Numbered from the stretch's first letter, positions 1 to 9,855 are shown. The stretch: 64,000 nt of DNA from Perognathus longimembris pacificus (GCF_023159225.1 NC_063161.1:78592267-78656266); one strand, 5' to 3'. Notes: a model not told the origin generated them from the sequence alone. A program made the numbers and translations.

Positions 1-199
1 ATCCTAGCTGAGACCCTCAGGGGTTTGTGCGGCTCCAGTGAGCTCACCCTGGTCCTGGCTTCTACTGGAGCTCCATGCCTGACTCATCAGTCACTTCCTG
101 CCTGCCTGCCTCAGTTTCCCCATCCATAAATGTTGCTCATAGCTGGTATCACCCACACACTCCTCTACCCATCGCCCACCCATCAGAAAACACCTGCTC
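1..199 (+). other. Unique flank with MIR relic
   Basis: Non-coding unique sequence. Around 105-150 it contains the word CCTCAGTTTCCCCATC followed by a degenerate A/T-rich tail, which is the typical core of an ancient MIR SINE in plus orientation. No exon signature was seen. Confidence 0.4.
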
Positions 200-412
200 G
201 CTGGGTGTGCGTGGCTCCTGCCTGTAATCCTGGAGAGTCCCAGAGACTCATCTCCAGCGAATCACCAAAAACAAACAAACAAACAACAACAAAAAAACGG
301 AAGTGAAGCTGTGGCTTCACCCGGAAGTGGAGTGCTGGCCTTGAGCAAAACTCTGAGACAGCACCCAGGCCTTGAGTTCAAGCCCTGGGACTGGTACATG
401 CACCAAAACCAA
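200..412 (+). mobile_element. B1-Geo SINE, internally deleted
   Basis: The B1-like head (GTGGCTCCTGCCTGTAATCC) jumps almost directly to the CAGAGACTCATCTCCA linker, so the middle of the left half is lost. An A-rich stretch separates this from the Geo right half (GAAGTGAAGCTGTGGCT, GGCCTTGAGCAAA, CCCAGGCCTTGAGTTCAAG). Confidence 0.8.
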
Positions 413-463
413 AACAGGAATACACCTGTTCAAAGAGGAATGTGTCAGGAGGTGGGAGCTGAC

Positions 464-465
<2 letters not shown>

Positions 466-507
<42 letters not shown>
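466..507 (+). repeat. (TG)n microsatellite
   Basis: About 21 uninterrupted TG units. The poly-Cys/Val and poly-His/Thr open frames across it are translation of the repeat, not proteins. Confidence 0.97.
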
Positions 508-508
<1 letters not shown>

Positions 509-876
509 AGAGAGTGTCAAGCAAAGGGTTACAGCCTGGGGGGGGATGTCACCAGCATTCCTGACCCCATGCTTTCCTTCCATCCCCCACCCCCCACTGA
601 TAGAGCCTGAGTAGGCCTTCCCCTCTTCTTCCACATGGGAGTGGAAGGGGCCGGCTGTTCCTGGGGTGCTGGCTTGCTCTGGTCTAGGCATCTCCGGGTC
701 AGCGCTGAAGGACAGACGCGGCCGATGGTGCCAAATTCTAGGCCAGATGTCCCAGCCCTGTGACTGGAGAGCCCCTGGGCCTGAGGATGGGGTGTGGGGG
801 AATCCTTCTCCATCTCTGCCCATACCCAGGAGCTGGTTGAAAGCTTGCTCCCCTCCTCGTTCATGGGAAAAATCTC
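508..876. other. Unique GC-rich non-coding DNA
   Basis: Moderately GC-rich unique sequence with a short G run near 540. No repeat, exon pair or RNA gene was recognised. Confidence 0.5.
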
Positions 877-955
877 ACTGCCTCTTGGAGCCCCTGTTTT
901 CCTGTCTTAAAATGGGTTGATGAGGGCAACTTGAGCTGCTTCTCAAGCCAGCCAA
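877..955 (+). mobile_element. MIR relic
   Basis: The words TTTTCCTGTCTTAAAATGGG and the GATGAGG that follows match the degenerate MIR core ('...tttcctcatctgtaaaatggg...'). Confidence 0.45.
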
Positions 956-980
956 GAGGGTAACATGGAATAGCAAGAAA

Positions 981-1159
981 CCAAGCCAGTGGCTCACGCC
1001 GGTGCTCCTAGCGGCTCCGGAGGCCGCAGCTCCGAGGATCACAGGTTTAAGTCCAATTTGGCAGGGAGACTCTTATCTCACAAGTGAGGGCGTGGCTTAA
1101 GTGCTAGAACACTAGCTTTGAGCAAAAAAAAAAAAATGGGGTCCTAAATTTAAGCCCCA

Positions 1160-1161
<2 letters not shown>
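981..1161 (+). mobile_element. B1-Geo SINE, diverged
   Basis: Contains GTGGCTCACGCCGG, GGAGGCCGCAGCTCCGAGGATCAC, GAGACTCTTATCTC, then a Geo half with GTGGCTTAAGTGCTAGAACACTAGCTTTGAGC in pieces and TAAGCCCCAC. The divergence suggests an older copy. Its tail has grown into the following CA repeat. Confidence 0.8.

Positions 1162-1194
<33 letters not shown>
1162..1194 (+). repeat. (CA)n microsatellite at SINE tail
   Basis: About 16 CA units directly after the 3' end of the preceding SINE, a common origin of microsatellites. Confidence 0.95.
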
Positions 1195-1196
<2 letters not shown>

Positions 1197-1337
1197 GTCC
1201 TCCAACATAATGCCAGCACACTGTGTATCTGAGGCCTTGCAGGTTAGGTGGGGGGGGGGCAGTCCTGGTTCTGCACCTCCACCTTCCTCTGCCCCAGGCT
1301 CTGTGCTAGCTGGGTCTGTCTGCCAGAGCCAGGCCAG

Positions 1338-1410
1338 GATACCATCCTATTTTCCAGATGAGGACAATAAAGGTGGACAACTTGTCTAAGGACACACAGC
1401 TAAGGTGTGC
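1338..1410 (-). mobile_element. MIR relic
   Basis: TTTTCCAGATGAGGACAATA followed by AACTTGTCTAAGGACACACAGCTAAG matches the reverse-strand MIR core, including the 'cccaaggtcacacagcta' part. Confidence 0.65.
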
Positions 1411-2000
1411 TTGGAGCCCCATGTCACTGTGTCCTGGGGTGACATGGAAGGTGGATGAGTAGGGAGCAGGGACAGCAGGGACTTGGGGGACGGGAAGGAG
1501 GCAGAGCAGAGGGGGGAGGGCCTTGCCCAAGGTCACATTTGTCACGGATGGTGCTGAGCCAGGCTGTTTCCTCCTCAGGCTCAGGCACGACCTGCCCCGT
1601 GCCCTCACCAGGTGCAGCCCGAGTTCAGGCGAGCTGTTGTGCTTGGCAGAGGCTCTCGGCAGCAGCAGGCTCTGCCCGGCTCTGGCTGGGTTGGCACCCA
1701 GGCCAGCGCCATCTGTCCCTGGCAGCCCCTTGCTCTCCACCCAAGATCCCCCTTTGGAGTGAGGCTGGCATCGGAGGAGGGCGTGGCTGGAGGTGTGGGC
1801 AGCAGGAGGCAGAGCAGCCCAGCTTTGCCCTGGTGGTGGCCGCAGGTCCTGGGGGGGGGGGCGGGCTCCACCACATGTGGTTAGGTCCATGCTGAACCCC
1901 TGGCTCTGCCCCAGCTTTGCCTGTGTAGATTCCAGGAGATCTGCAGCGTTTGGTATCTGGGAGGAATTTAGAATAATAGATGCTCTAGTTCCCATCCCCT
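1411..2000. other. Unique GC-rich non-coding DNA
   Basis: GC-rich, with a G10 run near 1853 and another MIR-like word (TTGCCCAAGGTCACA) near 1525. Overlapping open frames on both strands are of similar length and show no domain, so none is called. Confidence 0.45.
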
Positions 2001-2004
2001 CTCT

Positions 2005-2060
2005 CACATGCCCAAGACAGGGAAACTGAGGCCCACAAGGGTCTACAACATACTCAAGGC
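2005..2060 (-). mobile_element. MIR relic
   Basis: CAGGGAAACTGAGGCCCACA is the reverse-strand MIR core word. Confidence 0.45.
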
Positions 2061-2224
2061 TCTTTCAGGGAGGCTGCGACTAGGACCTGGTCCCTGTGAC
2101 TGCCCCCTGTGCTGTCCCCACACGCACCTGGCCTTGCCTGAGAACCCCCACGACCTCCAGATTCTTGCCTATGGAAGGGACTGGTAAAGACAGCTCAGGT
2201 CCTGGGACAGGTCCTGCGTTTCCA

Positions 2225-2480
2225 GGCAGGGGCGTGGCTTCGGGTGGGGGCGGAGCAGAGTCCGTGTGGGCGTGGTTTCGAGTGGAAGGTGGAGCCTCAG
2301 ATGTCGGACAGGGCGGGGCATGGGGCAGAAGGCGTGGCCTTGTATGGGGCGGAGCCTCGAGGCAGATGAGACCTCTGATAGGTGGATCGTTGAGTGCAGG
2401 GCGGGACATTGGACTGAAGGCGTGGCACCTGTGGGGCGGGGCCTCGCGCGGGGAGGGCGTGGCTTCTCCTCTGCGGGGGC
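2225..2480 (+). repeat. CpG-rich degenerate tandem repeat (GGCGTGGC/GGGCGGAGC)
   Basis: Five degenerate units begin GGCGTGGY near 2230, 2268, 2331, 2418 and 2457. Most also contain a GGGCGGAGCC- or GGGGCGGGGCC-like word. Both words resemble GC-box/KLF-SP binding motifs. CpG density stays high to about 2640, so this may be a small CpG island, but no first exon or TATA box is visible. Confidence 0.55.
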
Positions 2481-3090
2481 CAGGAGGTGGCGCTGTGGCG
2501 TTTCTGAGCGTGAGGGGAAGGCGTTGGGCCCCGGGGCTCCCACGTGTGCCAGGCTGGGATGCGCGCGGCTCCCACGCGTTCCCCGCTGCTGCTGCGTTGA
2601 ACCCGCGGGCCCACGCATGACATGCACGCACGCAGGGCCGTGCAGGCCCGGCCCCGGGTCCCCTCCTGTCCGTGCTGCAGGTGTCCAGGCCTCTCCGGGT
2701 CCTGCAGCCCGAGGGACATGGACACCTGTCTGGGGCCTTCCTCACCCGCGGGCGTCCCGCACACCTCGGGCCCCAGGCCTCAGGCCTCCTGCTCAGCTCA
2801 CAGCCTCACACTTCTTGATCCTCCAAAGGGACCCAGGTGGGGCCTGGAGTCACAGGAAAAGCTTAGCGCCAGATCTCCCTGGGCTTCAGTTTTCCCCGTC
2901 TGCAGGGCGGTGATGGTCCTTCTTCGGAGGACAAACGGCAGGCGATGGAAGGCTCCGTCCCATCTATCTTGTGTCTGCTCAGAGGCCTCCAGGCTCCAGC
3001 CTCCGCACTCGTCTCCCCACAGGACGCCCACCTCTGCGCCTCTGTGCAGTGGGCAGCTCCACTGGACACAGAGCAGCTCTGACGTGGGTC
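2481..3090. other. CpG-containing unique DNA
   Basis: GC-rich and CpG-containing unique sequence continuing from the tandem GC-box region. Open frames occur on both strands, but no recognisable domain or paired splice sites were found. Confidence 0.4.
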
Positions 3091-3091
3091 T

Positions 3092-3190
3092 AGTGCAGTG
3101 CTTCCCGCCTATAATGCCAGCTACTACAGAGGCAGAGGTCTGATGAATCCTAGTTCTAGGCCACCACCCCAAAAAGTTAGTGAGACACCG
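3092..3190 (+). mobile_element. B1-type SINE fragment
   Basis: GTGCAGTGCTTCCCGCCTATAATGCCAGCTACTACAGAGGCAGAGG in pieces matches a worn B1/7SL-like left half; the right half is missing. A further worn tRNA-like patch (GGCGAGGCTCAAGTGG) lies near 3330. Confidence 0.55.
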
Positions 3191-3855
3191 CCCCCCCACC
3201 CCCACATGGCTACCAAGAACAGAAGCGTTTCCTCCCCAGCGATGAGGAAGGCACAGGCAGAAGGGTTCTGGTGCTGTGGGGAGAGAATCCTTATCTGAAA
3301 AATAAGTAAAGCAGACACAGGGCTGGGGGCGAGGCTCAAGTGGCTGGGCACAGAATTCAATCCAGGAGAAAGAAAGGAGTTGCAGCCAGATCAGGGGGTG
3401 TGAACTCCTCCCCCCCCCCACGCCGCTGGCACCCCGCAGCCCTCTCCTCCTCAGCGCCATGTCCTCGGGAGGCCGCAGCCTGTGTTCTGCTCGGTGAAAG
3501 AGCCAGAAGGCTGGGCGATGCGGGAGAACGCCGCCTTCATTACGCTCGGGACAGATGCATCCACACCAGACCAGAGAGCATCCTTGCCCCAAAGAGACTG
3601 CACGTGGGGCAGCCTGCTGCCCTGCAGGTTGGAGATGTGGGAATTGCGTGACAGGCCTGGTTGTTGGCGGCTGTTGAATAAGGAATCCTGGGGCTGGGGC
3701 CTGGGCAGGTGACCAGCAAGGACTTGGGGTGGGCGGGGGGGGGGGGGACAGAAACTGAGGAGCGGGCCAGGAGCTGGCCTAGCGGAGGCCTGCTGGACTT
3801 CTTTCTGACCCCTTCTAAGGGTAGGCATGAATATGGTTCCACGTAATCTGTGTCT
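3191..3855. other. Unique DNA, no gene seen
   Basis: Unique sequence with C- and G-homopolymer runs near 3411 and 3730. A 3482-3712 open frame has no recognisable domain. Confidence 0.4.
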
Positions 3856-3857
3856 CA

Positions 3858-4085
3858 AGAGAGTGGCTCATGCCTGTCATTGTAGCTACTCAGGAGGCTG
3901 AGATTTGAGGATTGAGGTTCAAAGCCAGCCCAAGCAGGAAAGTTCCAAGAGACTGTTATCTCCAATTAACCGCCAGAAAACCGGAAGTGGGGCTGTGACC
4001 CAAGTGGCAAAGTGCTAGCCTTGAGCTGAAGAGCTCAGGGGTAGCGCCCAGGCCCAGAGTTCAAGCCCTACAACTGACCAAAAAG
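3858..4085 (+). mobile_element. B1-Geo SINE, near full length
   Basis: Runs in order: GTGGCTCATGCCTGTCATTG, GCTACTCAGGAGGCTGAG, TTCAAAGCCAGCC, AGAGACTGTTATCTCCAATT, CCGGAAGTGGGGCTGTG, GTGCTAGCCTTGAGC, GCCCAGGCCCAGAGTTCAAG and an A-rich end. This is a reference example of the B1-Geo structure in this window. Confidence 0.92.
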
Positions 4086-4388
4086 GAAGGAAGGAAAGAA
4101 GACAGACAGACATATAGAAAGAAAGTGGATTCAAACTCTGCTTCCTACACTGGAATCTGGGGTGTTTTCCTCCCTCTTTTGGGGTGTGTTATTGAGTCTA
4201 GTGTTTTTACTGCATGTGAGATGGGTAATGTGACCAAAAAGGAAGGAAGGAAAGAAGACAGACAGACATATAGAAAGAAAGTGGATTCAAACTCTGCTTC
4301 CTACACTGGAATCTGGGGTGTTTTCCTCCCTCTTTTGGGGTGTGTTATTGAGTCTAGTGTTTTTACTGCATGTGAGATGGGTAATGTG
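4077..4388 (+). repeat. Perfect 156-bp tandem duplication
   Basis: Two adjacent copies (4077-4232 and 4233-4388) appear identical over 156 bp by eye. The unit starts in the A-rich SINE tail with GGAA/GACA simple repeats, then holds about 100 bp of unique DNA ending in GGGTAATGTG. The internal open frame repeats a 52-residue block because 156 is a multiple of three. Either a recent duplication or an assembly/collapse artefact. Confidence 0.93.
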
Positions 4389-4482
4389 CCTACATCATGC
4401 ATCATAACAAGATTTACAGGGAGGCACATGTCACGCAAGCGTGTTAGAACCCAATCATCACGCATATGAACAGAAAAAGAGT

Positions 4483-4580
4483 CTTTTTTTTTTTTTTTGG
4501 TCAGTATTAGAGTTTGAACAAAGGCCTTGTGTATGCAAGATAGGCACACTACTGCTGAGCTACACTTCCAGCTCTGTTTT
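4483..4580 (-). mobile_element. ID-type SINE
   Basis: On the minus strand it reads as a tRNA-like ID element (GTAGCTCAGCAGTAGTGTGCC, then TTCAAACTCTAATACTGACC) with an A-rich tail, seen as the poly-T at 4483-4498. Confidence 0.7.
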
Positions 4581-4618
4581 CCTCTGCTTTAGTATTTTAT
4601 GTTATTAAGTAATTATTG

Positions 4619-4836
4619 TGCTGGTCACAGGGCTTAAACTCAGGGCCTGGGCACTGTCCCGAGCTCTATTTGCTCAAGGTTAGCACTCTATCATTTGAAC
4701 TACAGGGCCACTTCTGATTTTTTGGAGAAGAGTCTCACAGACTTTCCTGCCTGGGCTGGCTTTGAACTACGATCCTCAGATCTCAGCCTCCTGAGTAGCT
4801 AGGATGACAGGGGTGAGCCACCCACATCTGGTGCCA
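4619..4836 (-). mobile_element. B1-Geo SINE
   Basis: Shows the reversed Geo half (CTTAAACTCAGGGCCTGGGC, TTTGCTCAAGGTTAGCACTC) followed by the reversed B1 half (GGCTGGCTTTGAAC, CTCAGCCTCCTGAGTAGCT, GATGACAGGGGTGAGCCAC). Confidence 0.93.
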
Positions 4837-4905
4837 GCCTCATTTTTTGGCACAGGCTGGCCTTGAAACTGTGGTCTTCCTGTTTCCGCCTCCTGAGAGC
4901 CTGAT
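4837..4905 (-). mobile_element. Old B1 fragment
   Basis: GCTGGCCTTGAAACTGTGG and CCGCCTCCTGAGAGCC match a worn reverse B1 monomer directly behind the preceding SINE. Confidence 0.45.
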
Positions 4906-4921
4906 CTGGTTACATCAGCCC

Positions 4922-5010
4922 TACGAGATGAGGCAGTAACAGATGAGAAGTGACGCCAGAGAGGTTAGGCAACTTGTTGGAGGTCCCACAGCACCCCAGT
5001 GGCACGCAGG
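4922..5010 (-). mobile_element. MIR relic
   Basis: GAGATGAGGCAGTAACAGATG, AGAGAGGTTAGGCAACTTG and TCCCACAG follow the order of the reverse MIR core. Confidence 0.55.
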
Positions 5011-5149
5011 CCAAACTGACCTCCAAGTCCTTTTGTCCTCTCCTTGTATGTGGAGTGGTCTGGTTGTTTCCCAGGGCCTGGGCACATCCCACAGCCTTGG
5101 CTATTGGTGGAGGGCGGCTCCATGGTTGGGGAGTGAGGAACATGTGATT

Positions 5150-5320
5150 GTTTAAAAGAAACTGCTTCTGATGGATTCAATTACGTGTCATTTATATAAT
5201 GGTTGCTGGAGTTTCTAGACCAAAAATAATAATCATCATCACCACCATCAGCTCATGACTTTCCTTCCAGGGCCCCAGAGACAAATTAAAACAACGCAAA
5301 GCCAGCTCCTAATTGGCCTG
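5150..5320. promoter_or_regulatory. AT-rich unique island (candidate conserved element)
   Basis: A unique AT-rich patch with GATTCAATTACGTGTCATT and ACAAATTAAAACAACGC, plus a short ATCATCACC stretch between them. It stands out from the GC-rich flanks. Conservation is inferred, not tested. Confidence 0.3.
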
Positions 5321-6854
5321 GGCTTGGGGAGTCAGGGCAGCTCAGGTGTGGGCACCCGGCTCCCCGAGGCCTGGCCTCTCCTCGCCCCGCGCCCCACCCT
5401 CTGGCACGCATAGGTTCTTGCATTGTATGTGCCACCGCGTGCCCGCAGGTGGGGCCTCGCCCTGCATGGAGGCCCTGGCTAGGGTTTGGGGGGGCTGAGG
5501 GGAGGGGGCACTGCTTACTGCTGCTTGGGGTCAGTGATTGGATGGACATGGGGCCACCAGGGCCTCCTGGCTCACCCCTGGGTGGGGGTGGGGGCTCAGA
5601 GCCTTGCTGCAGCCAAACAGTTCTTCTTCCTGTTGCGAAATAAAATCTCTGATAACATCCAAGATGGCTGCCCTGGCATTTGGGGCCCGGAGTAACCTTT
5701 GCCCCCATCTGCATGGCCTGTGAGTGGCTGGGCTGCATGGAGTGGCACGTAGGGCTCTCTGGAGCCAGAAGCACCCCCTGTCCCCCGCTTTTCCCTCCCT
5801 CCCCAGCCCAACTTGGGAGGACCCACAGCTGTCATGATCAGCTCTAGTGGTTGGGGTGGGGGGGACCCCAGGCCCTGAAGCTCCACACCAGGCCCAACCA
5901 GAACCCGGCCTCTCGCCTAAGGGGCCTTGTGATCTCCAATGTCTGCACAAGGCCGGGGTGCTAGGCCCGGGGTGGGGGGTTGTTGCAGCACTCTGCCCGG
6001 GGTTCCCAGCGCCCAGCATCTCTCTCTCCAGGCAGCCCAAGTGCACCTTCACCCCTAGCTTCCCACCCAGCTGCGGCCGGCACCCCAAAGCTGCCTCCCC
6101 TGGATTGGACTTGTCCTTCCCTCTATGTTGTGGGGGCCCTGGGATCCCAGCCAGTCCCTCAGGGCTGGGGGGGCTATGGGGGTGCAGGGACAGAGGCGGT
6201 CATCTCAGGTCGGGCGTCCAGCCTGAGGCCGGCAAGGATCCTGACCAGCGCCCTGGGGTCAGCACTTCGGGGCAAAGCAGGTGGACAAGCAAGGAAGGGG
6301 GGATGGAGGTGGCGGAGGCAGGTGGGAGAGCTGGGAGGACAGGACTCCCCTCTTCCGCTGACGGAGGGTCTCCAGGCCCCTCCATTCCCCACCAAGAGGA
6401 GGGCTCAGCCCAGAACAGGGGTTCCCCCATGCTGGCCTGGGAGGAGGGGCAAAGCCTGCCAGCTCCTTCCTCCTCTCTGGGATCAATACCCAGATCTGAT
6501 ATTGACAAACACATCCCTCACTCCTCACGTGACAGAGCATGGGGTCCAGGTGGACGTGGGTCCCCCGGGGCACCGTGGGGCTCAGCCGGCTTGTGACCCC
6601 TGAGCGCCAGTCACGGCTGGGAGATGGGGACAGGGGGTCCATTTCTAAGTAGGAGGTGGCACAGCTGGGTGAGGGGGAGAAAGGGGCCCTGGTGGAGGAA
6701 GGGCAGGTGGGTGGGTGTGGGTCTCGTTTGACCTTAGGCCCTCTCCAGTCCAGCCAAGCACCTGGCCTCCCCTCCACCCCCCCCCATGGGCGCCGCCCCC
6801 TCCCTCCCTCCCCTTGCTCCCCTCCCTCCCCTCCCTCCCCTCCCCCTCTCTCGG
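5321..6854. other. GC-rich unique DNA without recognised gene
   Basis: Long GC-rich stretch. Open frames up to about 250 codons (5847-6596, 5980-6603) overlap in different frames and consist of low-complexity Pro/Gly/Ser/Ala sequence without known domains. A C/T-rich tract with TCCCC units lies at 6781-6850. The CCAAGATGGC word at 5668 is YY1-like. Confidence 0.45.
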
Positions 6855-7005
6855 GCTGCAATTACAACTAATCAGATACCTGAGCCGCCTGCGAAGCTAT
6901 TAGCGGCTCCCCCTGCCCGCTGGGAAATCAGGCGGGCTGGACAATTAGCTTTTTAGTTCCAACTGGATTCTGAAGTAAGCAATAAACAACTCTAAGCTGC
7001 TGCTG
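6855..7005. promoter_or_regulatory. Candidate conserved non-coding element
   Basis: A sharply AT-richer unique island with CAATTACAACTAATCAGATA, GACAATTAGCTTTTTAG and GCAATAAACAACTC. It is repeat-free, with homeodomain-like cores, between a pyrimidine tract and GC-rich DNA. This is the composition of deeply conserved developmental enhancers; the function is inferred. Confidence 0.45.
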
Positions 7006-7264
7006 AGCCCTGCCCCCCGCCGCTGCAGCCCTCCCTCCCCTCCCGGCCCTGGCTACCCTGTGGGCGCCTCTCCCTCTGGGCCGTCCTCTGCCCAGATGCC
7101 CAGGGGCCTGGGACCGCAGTGTGGCCTCCCCCGCCTGCCCTGCCCCGTGTCCACAGCGGGTGCAGCCCGCACTGGGGGCTGCCGGGGGAGGCCACAGTGA
7201 CCTGGGTTTTTATCTAGGGTGTCTGTAAATCCCACCCCCCCACCGTGTTGCATCCTCTTCCTGC

Positions 7265-7330
7265 ATCCGTGTGTGTGCACGCGTGTGCACGCGTGTGCAG
7301 GCGTGTGCGTGTGCATGCCCGCCTGCACGC
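7265..7330. repeat. Alternating purine-pyrimidine tract
   Basis: GTGTGCACGCGTGTGCACGC and related units alternate purine and pyrimidine for about 50 bp, a Z-DNA-prone composition. It sits immediately before the AT-rich island. Confidence 0.7.
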
Positions 7331-7332
7331 GC

Positions 7333-7600
7333 CTGTTTGTAATTAAGCAGTTAATTGCGCGGGGCTCCTGATTAGCTCGGGGGGAGGGCGGGAGGGGGGG
7401 AGGACGGCGGTGTTCAGCCGGATGAGGTGTTGTGTACAGTTCAGAATCATTTAGAGAAATTGGAGCTAATTTTGCTGTCTGCGCTTATTACTGCATTAAT
7501 TTAATTTGGGTTGCTTTTAGCTCATTAACACATCTAATTAATTCGTTGACATCACTATTAAGATGTCTCTTTGAAATTGGCGTCTCCAGATAATCAGGAT
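7333..7600. promoter_or_regulatory. Strong candidate conserved element cluster
   Basis: Contains TTTGTAATTAAGCAGTTAATT, then after a short G-rich break a run with GCATTAATTTAATTTGGG, GCTCATTAACACATCTAATT and TAATTCGTTGACATC. There are many TAAT cores on both strands, no repeat and no codon structure. It is the most homeodomain-site-dense stretch of the first 10 kb. Confidence 0.55.
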
Positions 7601-7636
7601 GGAGAGGCTGAGGCGGGCGCGGTGCGGGGGGCTGCG

Positions 7637-7730
7637 TGGGGACCCCGCGGGTGGGGTGGGGTGGGGAGGGAGTGGGGAGGGGCGGGGGAGGGGTGGGGAG
7701 GGGTGGGGGAGGGGAGGGGCGCTAATGAAT
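7637..7730 (+). repeat. G-rich GGGGTGGGGAGG tandem tract
   Basis: Repeated GGGGTGGGG/GGGGAGGGG units with many G-tracts of four or more, so it could form G-quadruplexes. It directly follows the AT-rich island and precedes another small AT patch (CTTAAATATTGAATTGC) at 7818. Confidence 0.8.
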
Positions 7731-9080
7731 TTCCCTCGCGTGGCGGGATCTTGGAGGGGGCGCAGACAAAGGAAGGGGGAGCCCGCGAGCTGGGGAAGCT
7801 GGCGGCGGCTCGCCGGGTCTTAAATATTGAATTGCTTATGAAAACAAACAGACCGAGCTCCAGCGAGATGGAGACGCAGGAGCCCCGAGCCCGGAGCATG
7901 GAGCCCGGCCCTGCCACAGCTGCATGGCCCGGCCGGCCCAGCCCCTGCACAGCATGGATGACTCTGGGCCTGGCCTCGAGGTCGGAGAACCCCTGAGCCA
8001 GGGGGCAAACTTGCCACGGGGCGGGGCAGAGGAGAGGTCAACGCTGTGACCCTGCCCTCCTCTTTTCTCTCTCTCTCTCTCTTTCCACAACAGATGAGGG
8101 AAACTGAGGCTCAGGGCTAAGAGTGGGAAGTTCCACAGAGACCTACAGAGTCCCGGCCAGGGGCCTGCCCCCCAGGCCCACCCTCTCTCCGTCCCCTGGT
8201 GTCTGGGAAGGAAGTGACCACAGCCCCTCCCCCCACCAAGGCCATCAGGGTGGGGGCCGCCTGGGGAGGGGCTGGCAGTGCCCGAGCATGGCACAGACCC
8301 CGCTCCTTTGCCTGTGGTCGGTCAGGGCCCCTTCATTGGCCTGGTGGGGCCAGTCTGGCTGTGGGCCAGAGCTGCCAGATGCCCCCTCCTCCTGGAAGGC
8401 TCCTGGATTTCTTATCTGGCCTGGGCTGGCTTTGCTTTGGGCTGGGCACCTGTGAAATGAGGATCCATTTGTCTCATGAGCAGCCAACACACAGACTCAG
8501 CTTGACGCCACTGGCCCAAACCTCCACTGTCCCACTGGGTTCCTGTGTGGAAAAACCCGGGGCATCTGCCTCCTGGGAAGACTTCTATTGCTCTCACTTC
8601 CTGTTCAGGGGCCTGCGGTACCAGGAATAGATGAGGGACCTGTCAGGCAGGTGAGGCAGGGGGGTCTTCATGGAGATGGTGACTCCCACGTTGGGCTTTG
8701 AAGGATGAAGAGGAGTTTGTGTATTAGTATGTGTGTGTGTGAGGGGGGGGGCACTTACACAACCCTTGCAAGTAGTAGGGGTTCTATCAATGTCAGCTGG
8801 ACCAACCAGAGACCTTGTGCTGCCCCGGGTGGGCACCTGGGCGTGCTGACCTGCCCATGGGGCTGCCGAGGACTGTGCAGGAGCTGCTGGGTGGACAGAG
8901 GTGCACTGGGGAGGGACAGATCACATGGGGGGGGGGCTCCCCGTCTCTGCTTCCACTGCTGACAAGCAGGAAAGCCAGGAGGAAAGAAAGATCTCACTGT
9001 GGAGCCAGCCAGGAATGGGGATCAGTATTGCCCAAAGCTCCACCTTTGGGCTTCTAGGACATAGTTCTGGATTCTTGTTC
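7731..9080. other. Unique DNA with small AT patch and MIR words
   Basis: Mostly GC-rich unique sequence. 7810-7855 is AT-rich and could extend the preceding island. A CT run lies at 8067-8080 and reverse MIR words (GATGAGGGAAACTGAGGCTC) near 8092. Open frames such as 8199-8630 show no domain. Confidence 0.4.
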
Positions 9081-9084
9081 ACCT

Positions 9085-9165
9085 CCATTACTCAGTCACT
9101 CAACAAACGTGCATGGATCGAGTGCTTACTCTATGCCTAGTGCTGCCTCTGCTAAGGGCTGCCAA
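9085..9165 (+). mobile_element. Ancient MIR/L2-class relic
   Basis: TCAACAAACGTGCATGGATCG, AGTGCTTACTCTATGCC and TAGTGCTGCC resemble the widespread ancient mammalian word set 'tcaacaaatatttattgagcgcctactatgtgcca'. Confidence 0.4.
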
Positions 9166-9374
9166 TCCCTCCCACACCTCAGCCTCAGGGTCCCCCCTAC
9201 CTCGTTTCATCTCCTCCTCCCCCTGTCACTGGGTGTCCACAGGACCCTGGCCAGGAGCCCCAAGTCACAGGTCATGGGTGCCGATCCTCAGAGCCTCAGA
9301 GCAGAGGGGCTGTAGTCGGTGGGCAAAGGAACATATGGACTGGGACCTGGCCTCCCACCATACACAAAAACTAC

Positions 9375-9855
9375 TCTCAAACAGCCAGAGACCAGGGACT
9401 CTCACACTGGGAATCCAAGGTGCTCAGAAAGCCGAGATCTGAGAATCCAGCTTCAAAGCCAGCCTGCGCAGGGAAATCCATGGGACTCTTTATTTATTTT
9501 TTTTCTTTGCCAGTCCTGGGCCTTGAACTCAGGGCCTGAGCACTGTCCCTGGTTTCTTTTTGCTCAAGGCTAGCACTCTGCCACTTGAGCCACAGCGCCA
9601 CTTCTGGCTGTTTTCTGTATATGTGGTGCTAGGGAATTGAACCCAGGGTTTCATGTATACGAGGCAAGCACTCTTGCCACTAGGCCATATTCCCAGCCCT
9701 CCATGGGAGTCTTATCTCCAATTAGTTACCAAAAAATCTGGAAGTGGAGCTGTGGATCAAGCGGTAGGGTGCTAGCCTTGGGCAAAAAAAGCTCAGGGAC
9801 AGAGCCCAGGCTCTGAGTCCAAGCCTCAAAACAAAACAAAAACAAAAACAAACAA
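9375..9855 (+). mobile_element. B1-Geo SINE interrupted by an ID-Geo insertion
   Basis: The left part (9375-9490) and the right part (9700-9855) read through as one B1-Geo copy: GAGATCTGAGAATCCAGC, AAAGCCAGCCTGCGCAGG, then TCTTATCTCCAATTAG, GGAGCTGTGGATCAAGCGG. Its tail is A/C-rich. The break falls in the B1-to-Geo linker. Confidence 0.9.
9491..9699 (-). mobile_element. ID-Geo (IDL-Geo) SINE nested in B1-Geo
   Basis: Full-length minus-strand copy: poly-T, CCAGTCCTGGGCCTTGAACT, GCTCAAGGCTAGCACTCTGC, TATATGTGGTGCTAGG, CTTGCCACTAGGCCATAT and CCAGCCC. It is flanked by target-site duplications TCCATGGGACTCTT (9477-9490) and TCCATGGGAGTCTT (9700-9713), with one mismatch. Confidence 0.95.

Noticed and set aside
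4125..4469. 114-codon frame with an internal 52-residue repeat
   Set aside because: The repeat arises from the 156-bp DNA duplication; no start context or homologue supports a protein.
5847..6603. Overlapping 249- and 207-codon plus-strand frames
   Set aside because: Both are GC-driven, in different frames over the same DNA, with Pro/Gly/Ser/Ala composition and no domain.
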